Shown here: positions 9,801 to 19,763 of the stretch, piece after piece
Numbering within the stretch: position 1 is the first letter of the stretch
Layout of the letters: each line of letters begins with the position of its first letter
Assembly: GCA_030432875.1 (NCBI GenBank)
Contig: JAUILP010000007.1
Location: 1-64,000 of the forward strand
Direction: 5' to 3'
Length of the DNA: 64,000 nucleotides
Source of the DNA: Oligoflexia bacterium
GTDB taxonomy: Bacteria > Bdellovibrionota_B > Oligoflexia > Oligoflexales > JAGOVF01
The notes under the pieces: model-generated
Told to the model about the DNA's origin: nothing
The model's database searches: none
Seen by the model: the letters and a program-made list of their open reading frames with translations, nothing else
Position numbers and translations under genes: made by a program

Positions 9801-10598
9801 CTACTTAAATTCTTCTGCTTTCTTTTTAAACTCAACACTCAGTGCTTGCAGTTTTTCTGGGGTTAGGTCACGGTAATAAAAATTCTTGTCACTTTCGGGG
9901 TCTTTGCTTTTTCCCTTAGCCAGCATTTCAAAGGCTTTAGCGGTCATCAACGCAGCTTCATAGTTAAGTGCCTTAAATTCTGGGAATTTTTTCATTAGTT
10001 TTACATAGCGATAGGCGCACGCATGGTAAATTTCCATTTTACAATAAAATTTGGCAATAAACTGGTAGGTCTTCGAAAGGCGATCCTTTCCTTCGATTAT
10101 TTTTTTCTGTGCATCTGGAGCTAAAGGACTGTCTTTTTTTTGCTGAAGCATATCTTCCCATGCTTTAATAGCACTATAGGTAAAATCTTGGTCGCGATCT
10201 GGGGTGTCTGGGGCTTCCTGCCAATATGACAAACCAACCCGGTACATGGCATAATCAAGTTTAGGGTGAAGTGGGTGCAACTTGACGAACTGCTCATAAG
10301 AAGTTGCGGCCTCAATAAACTGACTCAGTTCAAATTCGCTATCAGCTATGAGCAGGTCTGCTTCAGCGGCGTATTGGCTGTAGGGAAACCGGGCTTTAAA
10401 TTCTCTAAATTTTTGTATGGCAAGATCATAAGATTCGTCGTCAAAATACTCCTTTGCGTTGACATAAGCGGCTTTTGGATCGGTGGGATCAACATCATCT
10501 TTAGTGCACGAAAGGAAGGAAATAACCAGCAGCGGTAAAAAAAACATTATTTTAGCATTTGTTTTCATAGTGTTATCTATAATTTGTGTAAGGTGCAT
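9801..10598 (-). CDS. bamD: Outer membrane assembly lipoprotein BamD
   Basis: Lipobox LSCTKD; A-YVNAKEYFDDESYDLAIQKFREFKARFPYSQYAAEADLLIADSEFE TPR pattern characteristic of BamD/ComL. Confidence 0.9.
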   Translation of the reverse strand: MHLTQIIDNTMKTNAKIMFFLPLLVISFLSCTKDDVDPTDPKAAYVNAKEYFDDESYDLAIQKFREFKARFPYSQYAAEADLLIADSEFELSQFIEAATSYEQFVKLHPLHPKLDYAMYRVGLSYWQEAPDTPDRDQDFTYSAIKAWEDMLQQKKDSPLAPDAQKKIIEGKDRLSKTYQFIAKFYCKMEIYHACAYRYVKLMKKFPEFKALNYEAALMTAKAFEMLAKGKSKDPESDKNFYYRDLTPEKLQALSVEFKKKAEEFK

Positions 10599-10757
10599 AA
10601 ATTTTTCTTTCAGTGTTCCGATATATTATTAGTTGGCAAGCTACGGCAAAATGAGATATGGCTCAATAAAAAATATTCCTGAAATCGATTATCAGATAAT
10701 TTAGGTGTTATTTAACAATAAAACAGCAACTTTTTTTATTTAATATAAAGATGAAGA

Positions 10758-11774
10758 ATGCCCAAGCACCTTCAAAAGCTTAAACGCAGCAATCCCCTAT
10801 ATGAAAGTAGCATATATGTTGGGATTATTGCCTTTATCATTTCTTTACTCTTTCATTTTGTTTCCTTAGAGAGGGTATCCTCACTCCCAAGTCCAGGGAT
10901 TAAGGCAAATCGTAAAAACCTGGTCAAAAATCAGGTAAAAATACGCCTTGCAGACAAAAGAACACACAAGCGTTTAGAAAAAACCGAGGATCAGCAAGAC
11001 TCTGATGAAGATAAACAGATTGTTGAAACACCGCAGGCAAAAACTGAAAAACCCAAAGACGCAAAAGCTCTGGGAGTAGAAGATCATATTGCTAAGGAAG
11101 AAACACGCATAGATCCCAAATTTAACCAAAAAAAAGGTTTAGATGCGGGTGAAGGGGGAGCGGATAAGGTTAGTAAAAAAAGTGACCAGGTCCCTCAAAT
11201 AACAGTGCCTAAAAAGACAGAAATTGCGCAAAAAAATGATGCGAATCCCGGCAAAAAGACGGCACAAAAGCCCCGAATCAGTATTACCGATACGGGTAAC
11301 CTGTCATTTTCAGAAAAGCCAAGCGCCCAGAACCGCAAATCACGCAATGATTATGAAAAACTGCTCAATACAGCTTACAATCAACTTGAAGATCAGGTCA
11401 GTGCGGGCTATCAAGAATATTTGGATGAGAGTTACAAAGTCGGGAATCATATAGATATAAATACTACGAGTTACCGCTACATCGGTTACTTTTCAAGCCT
11501 ACGAAAAGCCATAGAGCTTGTGTGGAATTATCCTTCTGAAGCATCTATGCGCGGCATGCAAGGTAAGGTTACCCTAGAGTTTCGTATTAATCTGGATGGC
11601 AGTGCGACAAAAATTAGGGTTTTAAAATCTTCTGGCTATTCTATTCTTGATACCGCTATTGTCGATGCCATAAGAGTCGCTTCTCCTTTTTCGCCCCTAC
11701 CAAGTGGGATCGCCACTCAGCCACTTTATGTAAAAGGCAGTTTTATCTACCAGCTTCAGGCCATGGCACATTGA
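10758..11774 (+). CDS. TonB-family energy transducer protein
   Basis: Single N-terminal TM, charged linker, C-terminal GKVTLEFRINLDGSATKIRVLKSSGYSILDTAIVDAIRVASPFSPLP. Confidence 0.88.
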   Translation: MPKHLQKLKRSNPLYESSIYVGIIAFIISLLFHFVSLERVSSLPSPGIKANRKNLVKNQVKIRLADKRTHKRLEKTEDQQDSDEDKQIVETPQAKTEKPKDAKALGVEDHIAKEETRIDPKFNQKKGLDAGEGGADKVSKKSDQVPQITVPKKTEIAQKNDANPGKKTAQKPRISITDTGNLSFSEKPSAQNRKSRNDYEKLLNTAYNQLEDQVSAGYQEYLDESYKVGNHIDINTTSYRYIGYFSSLRKAIELVWNYPSEASMRGMQGKVTLEFRINLDGSATKIRVLKSSGYSILDTAIVDAIRVASPFSPLPSGIATQPLYVKGSFIYQLQAMAH

Positions 11775-11939
11775 TCTTACCTCAAATCTACATTATTTTT
11801 ATAGCCTGCAGCCTCTTAAATAAGCTCTTGCAACCATTTGATTTTAATCTGATTTTATAATTACCCATTGCTCATGGACCTTTGAAAAATTAGACTAAAC
11901 TCTTTTGCCTTTATTCCCAATCTTTAAGGAACATGCGAT

Positions 11940-13004
11940 TTGTCTAATAAAACCCGCCGAATAAATGCCTTTGTTTCTCTGTCTTTTTTAACCCTTGGGT
12001 GTCTTCCAATTCGATCATCCCAAAACATGAGCGAAATAATCGGCTCATCTCATTATTCTATGTCAGAGGATTTTGACCTTTTTATGCTAGAAAAGACTCA
12101 GGAGGCGCCTCTTGGAAACCAGTCAACAGCATTAGTGACTGAAGCAAGGATGTCCTCGGAAAATAGCGACCAGTCGCTTGTGCGCCAGATTGATTTGGTG
12201 CTAGACAACGAATCTGCAGTCCCGCTTCCCATAAATGAAGCCGTACAAAAATGGATTGATTTTTTTCAGTTTAAGCATGGTAGCAACTTTCAAGCGTGGC
12301 TTGATCGCGGCAATGCTTACCGCCCGATGATTCTAAGAACCCTGCAAAAATATGACCTACCAGAAGAACTCATTCATTTAGCGATGATTGAGTCTGGTTT
12401 TAGTTATAATGCCCGAAGCTATCGCCGTGCGACGGGGATGTGGCAACTAATGAGGGGAACGGCGCGGCGCTATGGACTTGTGGTTAACAAATGGTTAGAT
12501 GAAAGACGTGACCCCCAGCTTGCGACGGAGGCTGCTTGCAAGTTACTAAGTAACCTATACCAGGAGTTTGGCGACTGGCACCTGAGTTTAGCAGCATACA
12601 ATGCTGGCGATGGTAAAGTTCGTAATGCCATAAGAAAGACTGGTACCAGGGATTACTGGGAAATCATCAACACTAAAGCTCTGCGCAGAGAAACCCGGGA
12701 ATTCGTGCCGAAATTTATTGCAGCGACTCTTATTAGTCAAAACCCAGAACAATATGGTTTTAGGTCTGATCAACTGGGAGCCACACCATTACCAGATCAT
12801 AAACTATTCATTGACCGTAAAGTCACGCTTCCCTCCCTGGCAAAATCCCTAAAGATCAGCGTAGCTACCTTAAAAATTTGGAATCCCGCTATTAGAAAAA
12901 GCACTCTCTATGGGACGAAAAAGAAACCCATTGCTTTGCGCGTAGAAAGTCATATCGTAGCTGAATGTGACGCAGCATTTTGCCGCAACGAAAATATTAT
13001 GTGA
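11940..13004 (+). CDS. Lytic transglycosylase (SLT domain, MltD-like)
   Basis: AMIESGFSYNARSYRRATGMWQLMRGTARRYGL and SLAAYNAGDGKVRNAIRKTG SLT motifs; TTG start. Confidence 0.9.
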   Translation: MSNKTRRINAFVSLSFLTLGCLPIRSSQNMSEIIGSSHYSMSEDFDLFMLEKTQEAPLGNQSTALVTEARMSSENSDQSLVRQIDLVLDNESAVPLPINEAVQKWIDFFQFKHGSNFQAWLDRGNAYRPMILRTLQKYDLPEELIHLAMIESGFSYNARSYRRATGMWQLMRGTARRYGLVVNKWLDERRDPQLATEAACKLLSNLYQEFGDWHLSLAAYNAGDGKVRNAIRKTGTRDYWEIINTKALRRETREFVPKFIAATLISQNPEQYGFRSDQLGATPLPDHKLFIDRKVTLPSLAKSLKISVATLKIWNPAIRKSTLYGTKKKPIALRVESHIVAECDAAFCRNENIM

Positions 13005-13039
13005 TAGAATCGACTTCTTCATGTAAAAAAGGCTCTCAA

Positions 13040-14194
13040 ATGTCTCAAATATTTGTAACTCCGCGTCTATTTACACCAGGCCCCACTCCAGTTCCCTATG
13101 CGACTAAAGCGAGTATTTTGCATCATGATCTCTACCATCGTGGCAAAGAATTTGCACAAATTTTAGAGGAAACCAGGCAGTGGCTTGCCCCCATATTCGG
13201 GACTCCTGAGCCCCCTCTCATTTTGACTTCTTCGGGAACTGGGGCAATGGAAGCCTCTATCACCAATTTTACTGACATTGGCGAGGAAGTCCTGGTTGTA
13301 AAAGGCGGGAAATTTGGTGAGCGCTGGCTCAAATTAGCCGAGGCCTTTGGACTTACGGCACGGGTACTCGATATCCCTTGGGGACATAAACCAAAGAGCG
13401 AAGAAATCCTGGCTGTACTGGTAAAGTTTCCGGCCATAAAACATATTTTCATTCAGGCGCATGAGAGTTCGACGGGAACCTATTATGACCTAGAAAATTT
13501 GCTTCCCAAAATCCGCCAAACCTTTCAGGGCTTCATTTTTATCGATGCTATTTCGTCGCTACTCGCGCATCCCATGAAAATGGAAGAGTGGCAAATTGAT
13601 GTGGTCGTAGCAGGAAGTCAAAAAGGTTTTTCAATTCCTCCGGGCCTATCTTTTATTGCTGCTTCCCCTAGAGCCTGGAATTTTACCACAGAGCGCTCCG
13701 CCTTCTATTTTGATCTTAAACGAGAACGCAGGGAGCAGAGGCAAGGGCAAACGGCCTGGACTCCGGCGACGAGTCTTGTGGAACAACTGCACTTTAACCT
13801 AGCTCTTCTTGTTCAGCAGGGAGGAGTTGAGCGTATCCTTGCCCATCATGCGCATGTTGCCCAAAGTGTACGCCACGCTTCACAAAACTTAAATTTAGCC
13901 CTGTTTTCTCAGGCACCCTCAAATAGTTTGACAGCACTTGCGCTTCCCGAGCATCTCCCTGCTAGCCGTATTACGGGTTATTTACGCCAAAATTTTTCTA
14001 TGAATTTTGCGGCGGGCCAAGACCATTTCAAAGAAAAAATCCTCCGTTTTGCCCATCTTGGGTTTGTGGATATATTTTCCATAATTTCCGGTTTTTCTGC
14101 GTTAGAAATGGCGCTGAAGGCGGAAGGGCATGAATTTGAATTTGGTGAAGGCACGAAGCAGCTCATGTGCAGCTTAACGAGTTCTATGAGTTGA
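13040..14194 (+). CDS. Class-V aminotransferase (alanine-glyoxylate/serine-pyruvate aminotransferase family)
   Basis: LFTPGPTPVP, SSGTGAMEASITNF, VVAGSQKGFSIPPGLSF (PLP lysine); ATG 13040 preferred over TTG 12980. Confidence 0.9.
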   Translation: MSQIFVTPRLFTPGPTPVPYATKASILHHDLYHRGKEFAQILEETRQWLAPIFGTPEPPLILTSSGTGAMEASITNFTDIGEEVLVVKGGKFGERWLKLAEAFGLTARVLDIPWGHKPKSEEILAVLVKFPAIKHIFIQAHESSTGTYYDLENLLPKIRQTFQGFIFIDAISSLLAHPMKMEEWQIDVVVAGSQKGFSIPPGLSFIAASPRAWNFTTERSAFYFDLKRERREQRQGQTAWTPATSLVEQLHFNLALLVQQGGVERILAHHAHVAQSVRHASQNLNLALFSQAPSNSLTALALPEHLPASRITGYLRQNFSMNFAAGQDHFKEKILRFAHLGFVDIFSIISGFSALEMALKAEGHEFEFGEGTKQLMCSLTSSMS

Positions 14195-14399
14195 ACCCTA
14201 TCACACTTCCTAAGTTTTATGCGTAGTTTAAATATAAAAATTCTTGGCAAACATTCATATTGTCAAGAGGTCCAGGGGTTGCTAATCTACTTGCACAACT
14301 AAATTTCTCTGGAGTCGTTTTCCTTCAAAAAAATTTTTTTTGTTATTCTTTTTTCAGAATATTTTCAAGACCTATTATTATACATGAGGAGGGTCCACA

Positions 14400-15191
14400 A
14401 TGAAGATTTTAGTTCTACTTAAAGAAACCCCGGATACAGAAACCAAGATCAAAATTTCAGGCGACAAGATGAGCTTTGATGAGACAGGGTACAAATATAT
14501 CATCAGCCCCTATGATGAATATGCCATTGAGGAAGCTCTTAAACTCAAAGACAAAGATGCTGGTACTGAAGTCGTAGTCTGTACTTTTGGTCCAGAAACT
14601 GCGAAAGAACGCATGATAAAGGCTCTGGCGATGGGTGCTGATCGAGGTATTCTTGTGAGCAATAAAGGCTGCGAACGCGCAGATTCTGTTGCCGTTGCTA
14701 AGCTCCTCGCCGCCGTCATCAAAGCAGAAAACCCTGATTTGGTCTTTGGTGGCAAACAAGCTATCGATAAAGATGACAGCCAAACGATTAGCATGACAGC
14801 AGAGTTTCTTGACTGGCCTCATATCAACGTGGCAACTAAGTTTACCTTAGAAGGAAAGCGCGCTCTTGTCGAAAGATCCGTTGAAGGCGGTCAAGTCGAA
14901 GTTTATGACGTGGCGCTGCCTTTTATTCTTGGTGCAGATAAAACAATTAACAGCCCGCGCTATGCTTCACTTCCAGGTATTATGAAAGCTAAAAAGAAGC
15001 CCCTAGATATCAAATCACCCAGTGACTTTGGTCATGCCCCCGATACGATGATGGCTAATTCTACAGTAACCGCTGCTAGTTTTGATTATCCGCCAGCTAA
15101 GCCACCCGGAAAAATCTTTAAAGGTGAAGATGTCGCGGTTATGGTAGGCAAAGTAGCAAAACTCCTAAGAGACGAAGCTAAAGTTATTTAA
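14400..15191 (+). CDS. etfB: Electron transfer flavoprotein beta subunit
   Basis: MKILVLLKETPDTETKI...NPYDEYAIEEALKLKD-type start; followed by EtfA. Confidence 0.95.
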   Translation: MKILVLLKETPDTETKIKISGDKMSFDETGYKYIISPYDEYAIEEALKLKDKDAGTEVVVCTFGPETAKERMIKALAMGADRGILVSNKGCERADSVAVAKLLAAVIKAENPDLVFGGKQAIDKDDSQTISMTAEFLDWPHINVATKFTLEGKRALVERSVEGGQVEVYDVALPFILGADKTINSPRYASLPGIMKAKKKPLDIKSPSDFGHAPDTMMANSTVTAASFDYPPAKPPGKIFKGEDVAVMVGKVAKLLRDEAKVI

Positions 15192-15221
15192 TGATAAAAA
15201 TATCAGGGAAGGACAAATATT

Positions 15222-16193
15222 ATGAAAGTTTTAGTCTATATAGATCAACGTGAAGGAAAAATCAAATCAATCGCATGGGAAGCTCTAACCCTAGCCCATA
15301 CCATGGCGGGATCTAGCGCTCAAGTTGCAGCAGTTTTGGTCGGTGACGCCGTCGGTGGTTCTGCAGGAGAGATAGCAGGTTGGGGAGCTGACGCCGTATT
15401 TGTGGCAGATCATGCCTCACTCAAAAATTTCAACGTCATGAGTTATGCAAAAGCAGTAGGAAGTGCTGTTGATACCTTTAAGCCTGATCTTATTATTGCC
15501 GGTGCGACCCCTATGGGGCGTGAGCTTCTGCCTAGGCTTGTCGCACGCTTTTCTGCTGGTATCTTGACTGATGTCACAAGTTTAAAAGCTTCTGGGGATA
15601 AATTATCTGCCACCAAGCCGATGTACTCCGGAAAGTGCATCGGAAACATGGAGATGAAAAAAGGAAAACTCAATATTGTCTCTATTCGTCCGAATGTTTT
15701 CGCTGCGAAAAAATGCGGTGAGGGAAGTGCGAGCGTTCAGAGTATTGCCGCAGATGGTTTTGCTGATGAGCGTTTAAAAACAGTAGAAATTCGCAAAGGT
15801 AAGAGCGAACGCCCTGACCTAACTGAAGCCAGTGTCATCGTTTCTGGTGGTCGTTCAGTAGGAAGTGCTGATAATTTTAAAATAATTTTTGAATGCGCTG
15901 ACGCTATTGGCGCTACCGTTGGTGCTTCACGCGCTGCGGTAGATGCAGGATATGCTACTCATGATATGCAGGTCGGGCAAACCGGAAAAACAGTCAACCC
16001 CAACCTTTATATTGCCTGTGGCATAAGCGGTGCTATTCAGCATATGGCCGGAATGCGCTCGTCAAAAGTCATCGTCGCTATCAACACCGATCCTGAAGCA
16101 CCCATATTTACTATCGCTGACTATGGTATTGTTGCTGACCTGTTTGAAGCTGTGCCAAAACTCACCGAAGAGTTTAAGAAAATGATGGGATAA
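15222..16193 (+). CDS. etfA: Electron transfer flavoprotein alpha subunit
   Basis: C-terminal VGQTGKTVNPNLYIACGISGAIQHMAGMRSSKVIVAINTDPEAPIFTIADYGIVAD. Confidence 0.96.
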   Translation: MKVLVYIDQREGKIKSIAWEALTLAHTMAGSSAQVAAVLVGDAVGGSAGEIAGWGADAVFVADHASLKNFNVMSYAKAVGSAVDTFKPDLIIAGATPMGRELLPRLVARFSAGILTDVTSLKASGDKLSATKPMYSGKCIGNMEMKKGKLNIVSIRPNVFAAKKCGEGSASVQSIAADGFADERLKTVEIRKGKSERPDLTEASVIVSGGRSVGSADNFKIIFECADAIGATVGASRAAVDAGYATHDMQVGQTGKTVNPNLYIACGISGAIQHMAGMRSSKVIVAINTDPEAPIFTIADYGIVADLFEAVPKLTEEFKKMMG

Positions 16194-16211
16194 GAGCGCT
16201 TGATTTTAGAT

Positions 16212-16242
16212 GTCTCGTGATAGGGTCTTTGCCCCACGAGAC
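16212..16242 (+). terminator. Hairpin downstream of etfA
   Basis: GTCTCGTG...CACGAGAC, 8-bp stem. Confidence 0.5.
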
Positions 16243-16285
16243 TTATTCGACTTTGTTCAATTGAAAAATATTTAGGACCCGTACC

Positions 16286-16313
16286 AAGGCTTTTTTGTCC
16301 GCAAAAAAGCCTT
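16286..16313 (+). terminator. Strong hairpin with UNCG-type tetraloop between etfA and the ClC gene
   Basis: AAGGCTTTTTTG-TCCG-CAAAAAAGCCTT perfect 12-bp stem followed by TTC. Confidence 0.7.
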
Positions 16314-16349
16314 TTCTCATAGACCTCATCCTCCGCTTTTAAGGAACAC

Positions 16350-17720
16350 ATGCATATGACTGCGGCAGGCAATCATTCTGTTCTTAAAAAATTTTTTGCC
16401 CAAAAAATGTCACACCCAAACTTCAAGATAGCGCTGCATCTCATCTTGGTGTCGGCTCCTATTGGCTTTTTAGTGGGTGCAGCGATTGCTGGATATGATT
16501 ATGTCGTAAATACATTTCTTTGGGAAAATTTCACCCTAAATTTTGCGCCTGAGTGGTTATGTGTATTGCCTTTGGTGGGGATGCTTCTCACCGGTATTAT
16601 TCTAAAAATTTTCGGTGTTCCTAGTTCTGCTATGGCAGATGAAATTGTGCAGGCCTATCACAACCCAGAGCAGGGACTGAATTACAAACGGGTGTTACCC
16701 AAGCTTTCGGCCTCAGTTGCGACCATGGGTTTTGGTTGCAGTGCTGGGATGGAAGGGGCGTGCAAATGGCTTGGTGGTGCTATATCAGCTTTCAGCCAAA
16801 GTATTTTAAACCGCTTTCCCATTTTAAAACCATGGCATGGCCGTGTTGAAATCACTATGTTAGCAGGAGCTGCGGCAGGTATTAGCGCAATTTTTAGAGC
16901 GCCGCTCACGGGTGCCATTATGGGAATTGAGTCACCTTATAAAAAGGATTTAGCCCATGAGGCTCTTTTGCATGGACTTGTTGCTTCCGCGATAAGCTAT
17001 GTCACCTTTGTTTTTTTGCGCAATGCTACGCCGTATTTTCCGATTAAATTTTCCTATACAATAAATCTCCGTGATTTGATTTATTGCGTATTTGTGGGCA
17101 TTCTTGCGGGACTTTTTTCGCATCTTTTTTTATGGGTGCTCAGTTTATGTAAAAAAATGTCCGCAGCGACAAAACATATTTTTCTCTTACATCATGCTAT
17201 TGGTGGTATATTGTTGTCGCTCATTGCCTACGGAATGCTGGGGTTTTTGGGCGAGGCGACGACGCTACACTCAGGACTTGCGGTTTCAAATATTCTGCTT
17301 GCGGGTGGCTATAGCGCTCAAATGTGTATCGCGCTTTTATTTATGAAGCTTTTTGCCACCGCAATCACATTTGGGATGGGCGGTGTGGGCGGTTTTTTTG
17401 TTCCATCGGCGACCATCGGTGCGGCTCTCGGCGCGGTATGTGATATTTATTTCCACCCCAGTCAACCTGGATTATTTACGCTTATTGGTATCGCCGCATT
17501 TACTGGCGCTAGTTATAACAGTCTCCTTTTTTCCGCCGTTTTTATTGCCGAGGCTTCAGGTAATCCCGCACTGGTTGTTCCTGGTCTTATCGCCTCTAGT
17601 ATCGCGTATTTAGTCAGTGCAGGCGTTTCTAATTCGCCCTCACAAAGGTGGCGAAGAACAGATGTTTTTAATGTAACGCCTCCTGAGAATATCCCGCTAA
17701 AAGTAAACAGTATTGTGTAA
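16350..17720 (+). CDS. ClC-type chloride channel/transporter
   Basis: GCSAGMEGACKWLGGAISA, GISAIFRAPLTGAIMGIE, FGMGGVGGFFVPSATIGAALGA motifs. Confidence 0.92.
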   Translation: MHMTAAGNHSVLKKFFAQKMSHPNFKIALHLILVSAPIGFLVGAAIAGYDYVVNTFLWENFTLNFAPEWLCVLPLVGMLLTGIILKIFGVPSSAMADEIVQAYHNPEQGLNYKRVLPKLSASVATMGFGCSAGMEGACKWLGGAISAFSQSILNRFPILKPWHGRVEITMLAGAAAGISAIFRAPLTGAIMGIESPYKKDLAHEALLHGLVASAISYVTFVFLRNATPYFPIKFSYTINLRDLIYCVFVGILAGLFSHLFLWVLSLCKKMSAATKHIFLLHHAIGGILLSLIAYGMLGFLGEATTLHSGLAVSNILLAGGYSAQMCIALLFMKLFATAITFGMGGVGGFFVPSATIGAALGAVCDIYFHPSQPGLFTLIGIAAFTGASYNSLLFSAVFIAEASGNPALVVPGLIASSIAYLVSAGVSNSPSQRWRRTDVFNVTPPENIPLKVNSIV

Positions 17721-17733
17721 GGCCGAGTTTTTT

Positions 17734-18933
17734 ATGAGCGAACCCAAAAAACCAATATCTACGTCCATGCGACTAGGCTGGGTATCATTCTTTAATGATT
17801 GTTCCAGTGAGGTAATTGCCCGTGCTTTGCCGCTACTGCTCATAACTTCTCTGGGGATGACGCCTACCTTTGTGGGTGTCGTCGAAGGAATGGCCGAAGC
17901 CGTGAGTATTTTGCTCAAAGGATTTTCGGGATGGTTATCCGATAAAATGGCTTCACGTAAACCCTTGGTGGTGTTTGGTTATAGTTTTTCTGTTTTGTCG
18001 CGTATTTTTTTGCTTGCGGCACATGTGCCTTTTTTATTTGCCTTAGCACGGATATCTGACCGGGTAGGCAAGGGCATGCGTACAGCGCCTCGAGATGCCA
18101 TGGTGGCAGATGCTACAAAATCCGGGCTTAATGGGCGTGCTTTTGGCATTTTAAGATTTTTAGATACGTTAGGGGCGGTAACTGGTATCGCCGTGGTTTT
18201 AGTCTTGGGGATTGGTGAAGGTCCGATGACGCCTGAGGTTTTTCGCCAGTGCTTGATTATTGCCATTCCTTTTGGTCTTATCGCTTTGCTGCTGCTTATT
18301 TTTACCATTCCCACTATTCCTCGGGCTACATCCGCAAAAACATATTTAGCCTGGCAGATTCCCAAAGAAATTAGAGGCTACCTATTAGCTCTTGGGATAT
18401 TCGCCCTAGGCAATTCAAGTGATGCATTTTTGGTTTTGAGGGCTCATGAGTTGGGGATATCGTTTCGCAACATTCTTATTTTACTCGCCGCATTCAATTT
18501 GCTTGCCGCATTTCTTGCTGTTCCGGTTGGGTATTTAACAGACCGCATAGGTCGCATACATCTTTTGGTTCTAGGCTGGCTTCTCTATGCCGGAGTTTAC
18601 ATGAGTATTGGGCATGTGAGCACGGCGTCGGGATTTGCCGTAACGGTCCTGGTTTATGGCGCGTTTTATGGATTTACAGATGGGACAGAAAAAGCCTTAC
18701 TTGCAGACCTCTTACCACCAGATAAGCGGGGGACAGGATTTGGGGCAATGCAGCTTATTCTTGGCTTAGCCGCACTTCCCGCAAGCTTTTTGACCGGCTG
18801 GCTTATGACCTCTTTTGGGTCTGACGTCGCATTTTATACAGCATCGGGATTTGCGCTTACGGGCACAGGCTGTTTACTCCTGTGGTGGCAAAAAGGCGGT
18901 GCGGGAAAAGTGTTTATCAACAAGAGTGCCTAG
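17734..18933 (+). CDS. MFS transporter
   Basis: 12-TM-like pattern; GWLSDKMASRKPLVVFGYSF and ALARISDRVGKGMRTAPRDAM; ATG 17734 preferred. Confidence 0.88.
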   Translation: MSEPKKPISTSMRLGWVSFFNDCSSEVIARALPLLLITSLGMTPTFVGVVEGMAEAVSILLKGFSGWLSDKMASRKPLVVFGYSFSVLSRIFLLAAHVPFLFALARISDRVGKGMRTAPRDAMVADATKSGLNGRAFGILRFLDTLGAVTGIAVVLVLGIGEGPMTPEVFRQCLIIAIPFGLIALLLLIFTIPTIPRATSAKTYLAWQIPKEIRGYLLALGIFALGNSSDAFLVLRAHELGISFRNILILLAAFNLLAAFLAVPVGYLTDRIGRIHLLVLGWLLYAGVYMSIGHVSTASGFAVTVLVYGAFYGFTDGTEKALLADLLPPDKRGTGFGAMQLILGLAALPASFLTGWLMTSFGSDVAFYTASGFALTGTGCLLLWWQKGGAGKVFINKSA

Positions 18934-18987
18934 AATAGGCCTGCATTCTCCCGGGTACACTGTTTGCGCCTGAGACGAAATAGGTAA

Positions 18988-19599
18988 TTAATTCAAAATG
19001 CATTCTATGGTTGATCCAAAATTGCGGATCCAAAATAATCCAATTTGGCCGTCCCGAACTTTGATGCTTTTGATTTTATCGACGTCACTCTCGTGAGAGA
19101 TTTTTACGGTCAACTCATAAAGAGATGTTGATCCAAAATCCGACAGACTTTTTTGCTCCACGAGAACAAATAGTTCATCGTTGCTAATCTTAGTTTTTGA
19201 TACTGAATATAAAGGATAGTCCCCGTTGAATTGAAACTTCGCGAGACCATTAAGCCCCGGATAACCTACATCATCTTCGTCATATTCTATGTATTCGTCG
19301 TTGAAAAGTGACAAACTAAATTGCGGTCCCGTGTATTTCATAATTTGACACTCATATCCGGTAGGGGTAGTGCCTATAGTCATTCTTCTCCCATCTGACA
19401 ATTCTCTATATAGATAATTATCACCTGATAGCTCTGTATTGACAAATTTCATTATGTTCTCCGCGGTTTTTTGCTTGGTTTCTCCTACAGTAGGCATATC
19501 CGTTTTAACGGTGCTCGTTTCCTGGTTATCATTTCCGCAGTTAAGGAGACTCATAAATGCCAAAACCAAAAAGCCTTTTAAGAAAATGTCTTTCTTCAT
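18988..19599 (-). CDS. Hypothetical lipoprotein
   Basis: MKKDIFLKGFLVLAFMSLLNCGND signal/lipobox. Confidence 0.7.
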   Translation of the reverse strand: MKKDIFLKGFLVLAFMSLLNCGNDNQETSTVKTDMPTVGETKQKTAENIMKFVNTELSGDNYLYRELSDGRRMTIGTTPTGYECQIMKYTGPQFSLSLFNDEYIEYDEDDVGYPGLNGLAKFQFNGDYPLYSVSKTKISNDELFVLVEQKSLSDFGSTSLYELTVKISHESDVDKIKSIKVRDGQIGLFWIRNFGSTIECILN

Positions 19600-19626
19600 T
19601 TCGTAACCTTTCGTTAAAATGTAGTT

Positions 19627-19655
19627 AGTCCATGGCGCGAAAAGCGCCATGGACT
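19627..19655. repeat. Perfect 12-bp inverted repeat upstream of lipoprotein gene
   Basis: AGTCCATGGCGC-GAAAA-GCGCCATGGACT. Confidence 0.75.
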
Positions 19656-19763
19656 TGTCCCGAGCGGGATGCGAGGGATCTCCCCGAGTAACCCCCTATC
19701 TTTGCTTTACAATTCTAATTCTGAAATTCATATTTTCTACTCATGAGTAATATTTTTAAAGCA

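Noticed and set aside
12980-13039. ORF-track TTG start of the aminotransferase
   Set aside because: Overlaps the transglycosylase end; ATG at 13040 begins the conserved sequence.
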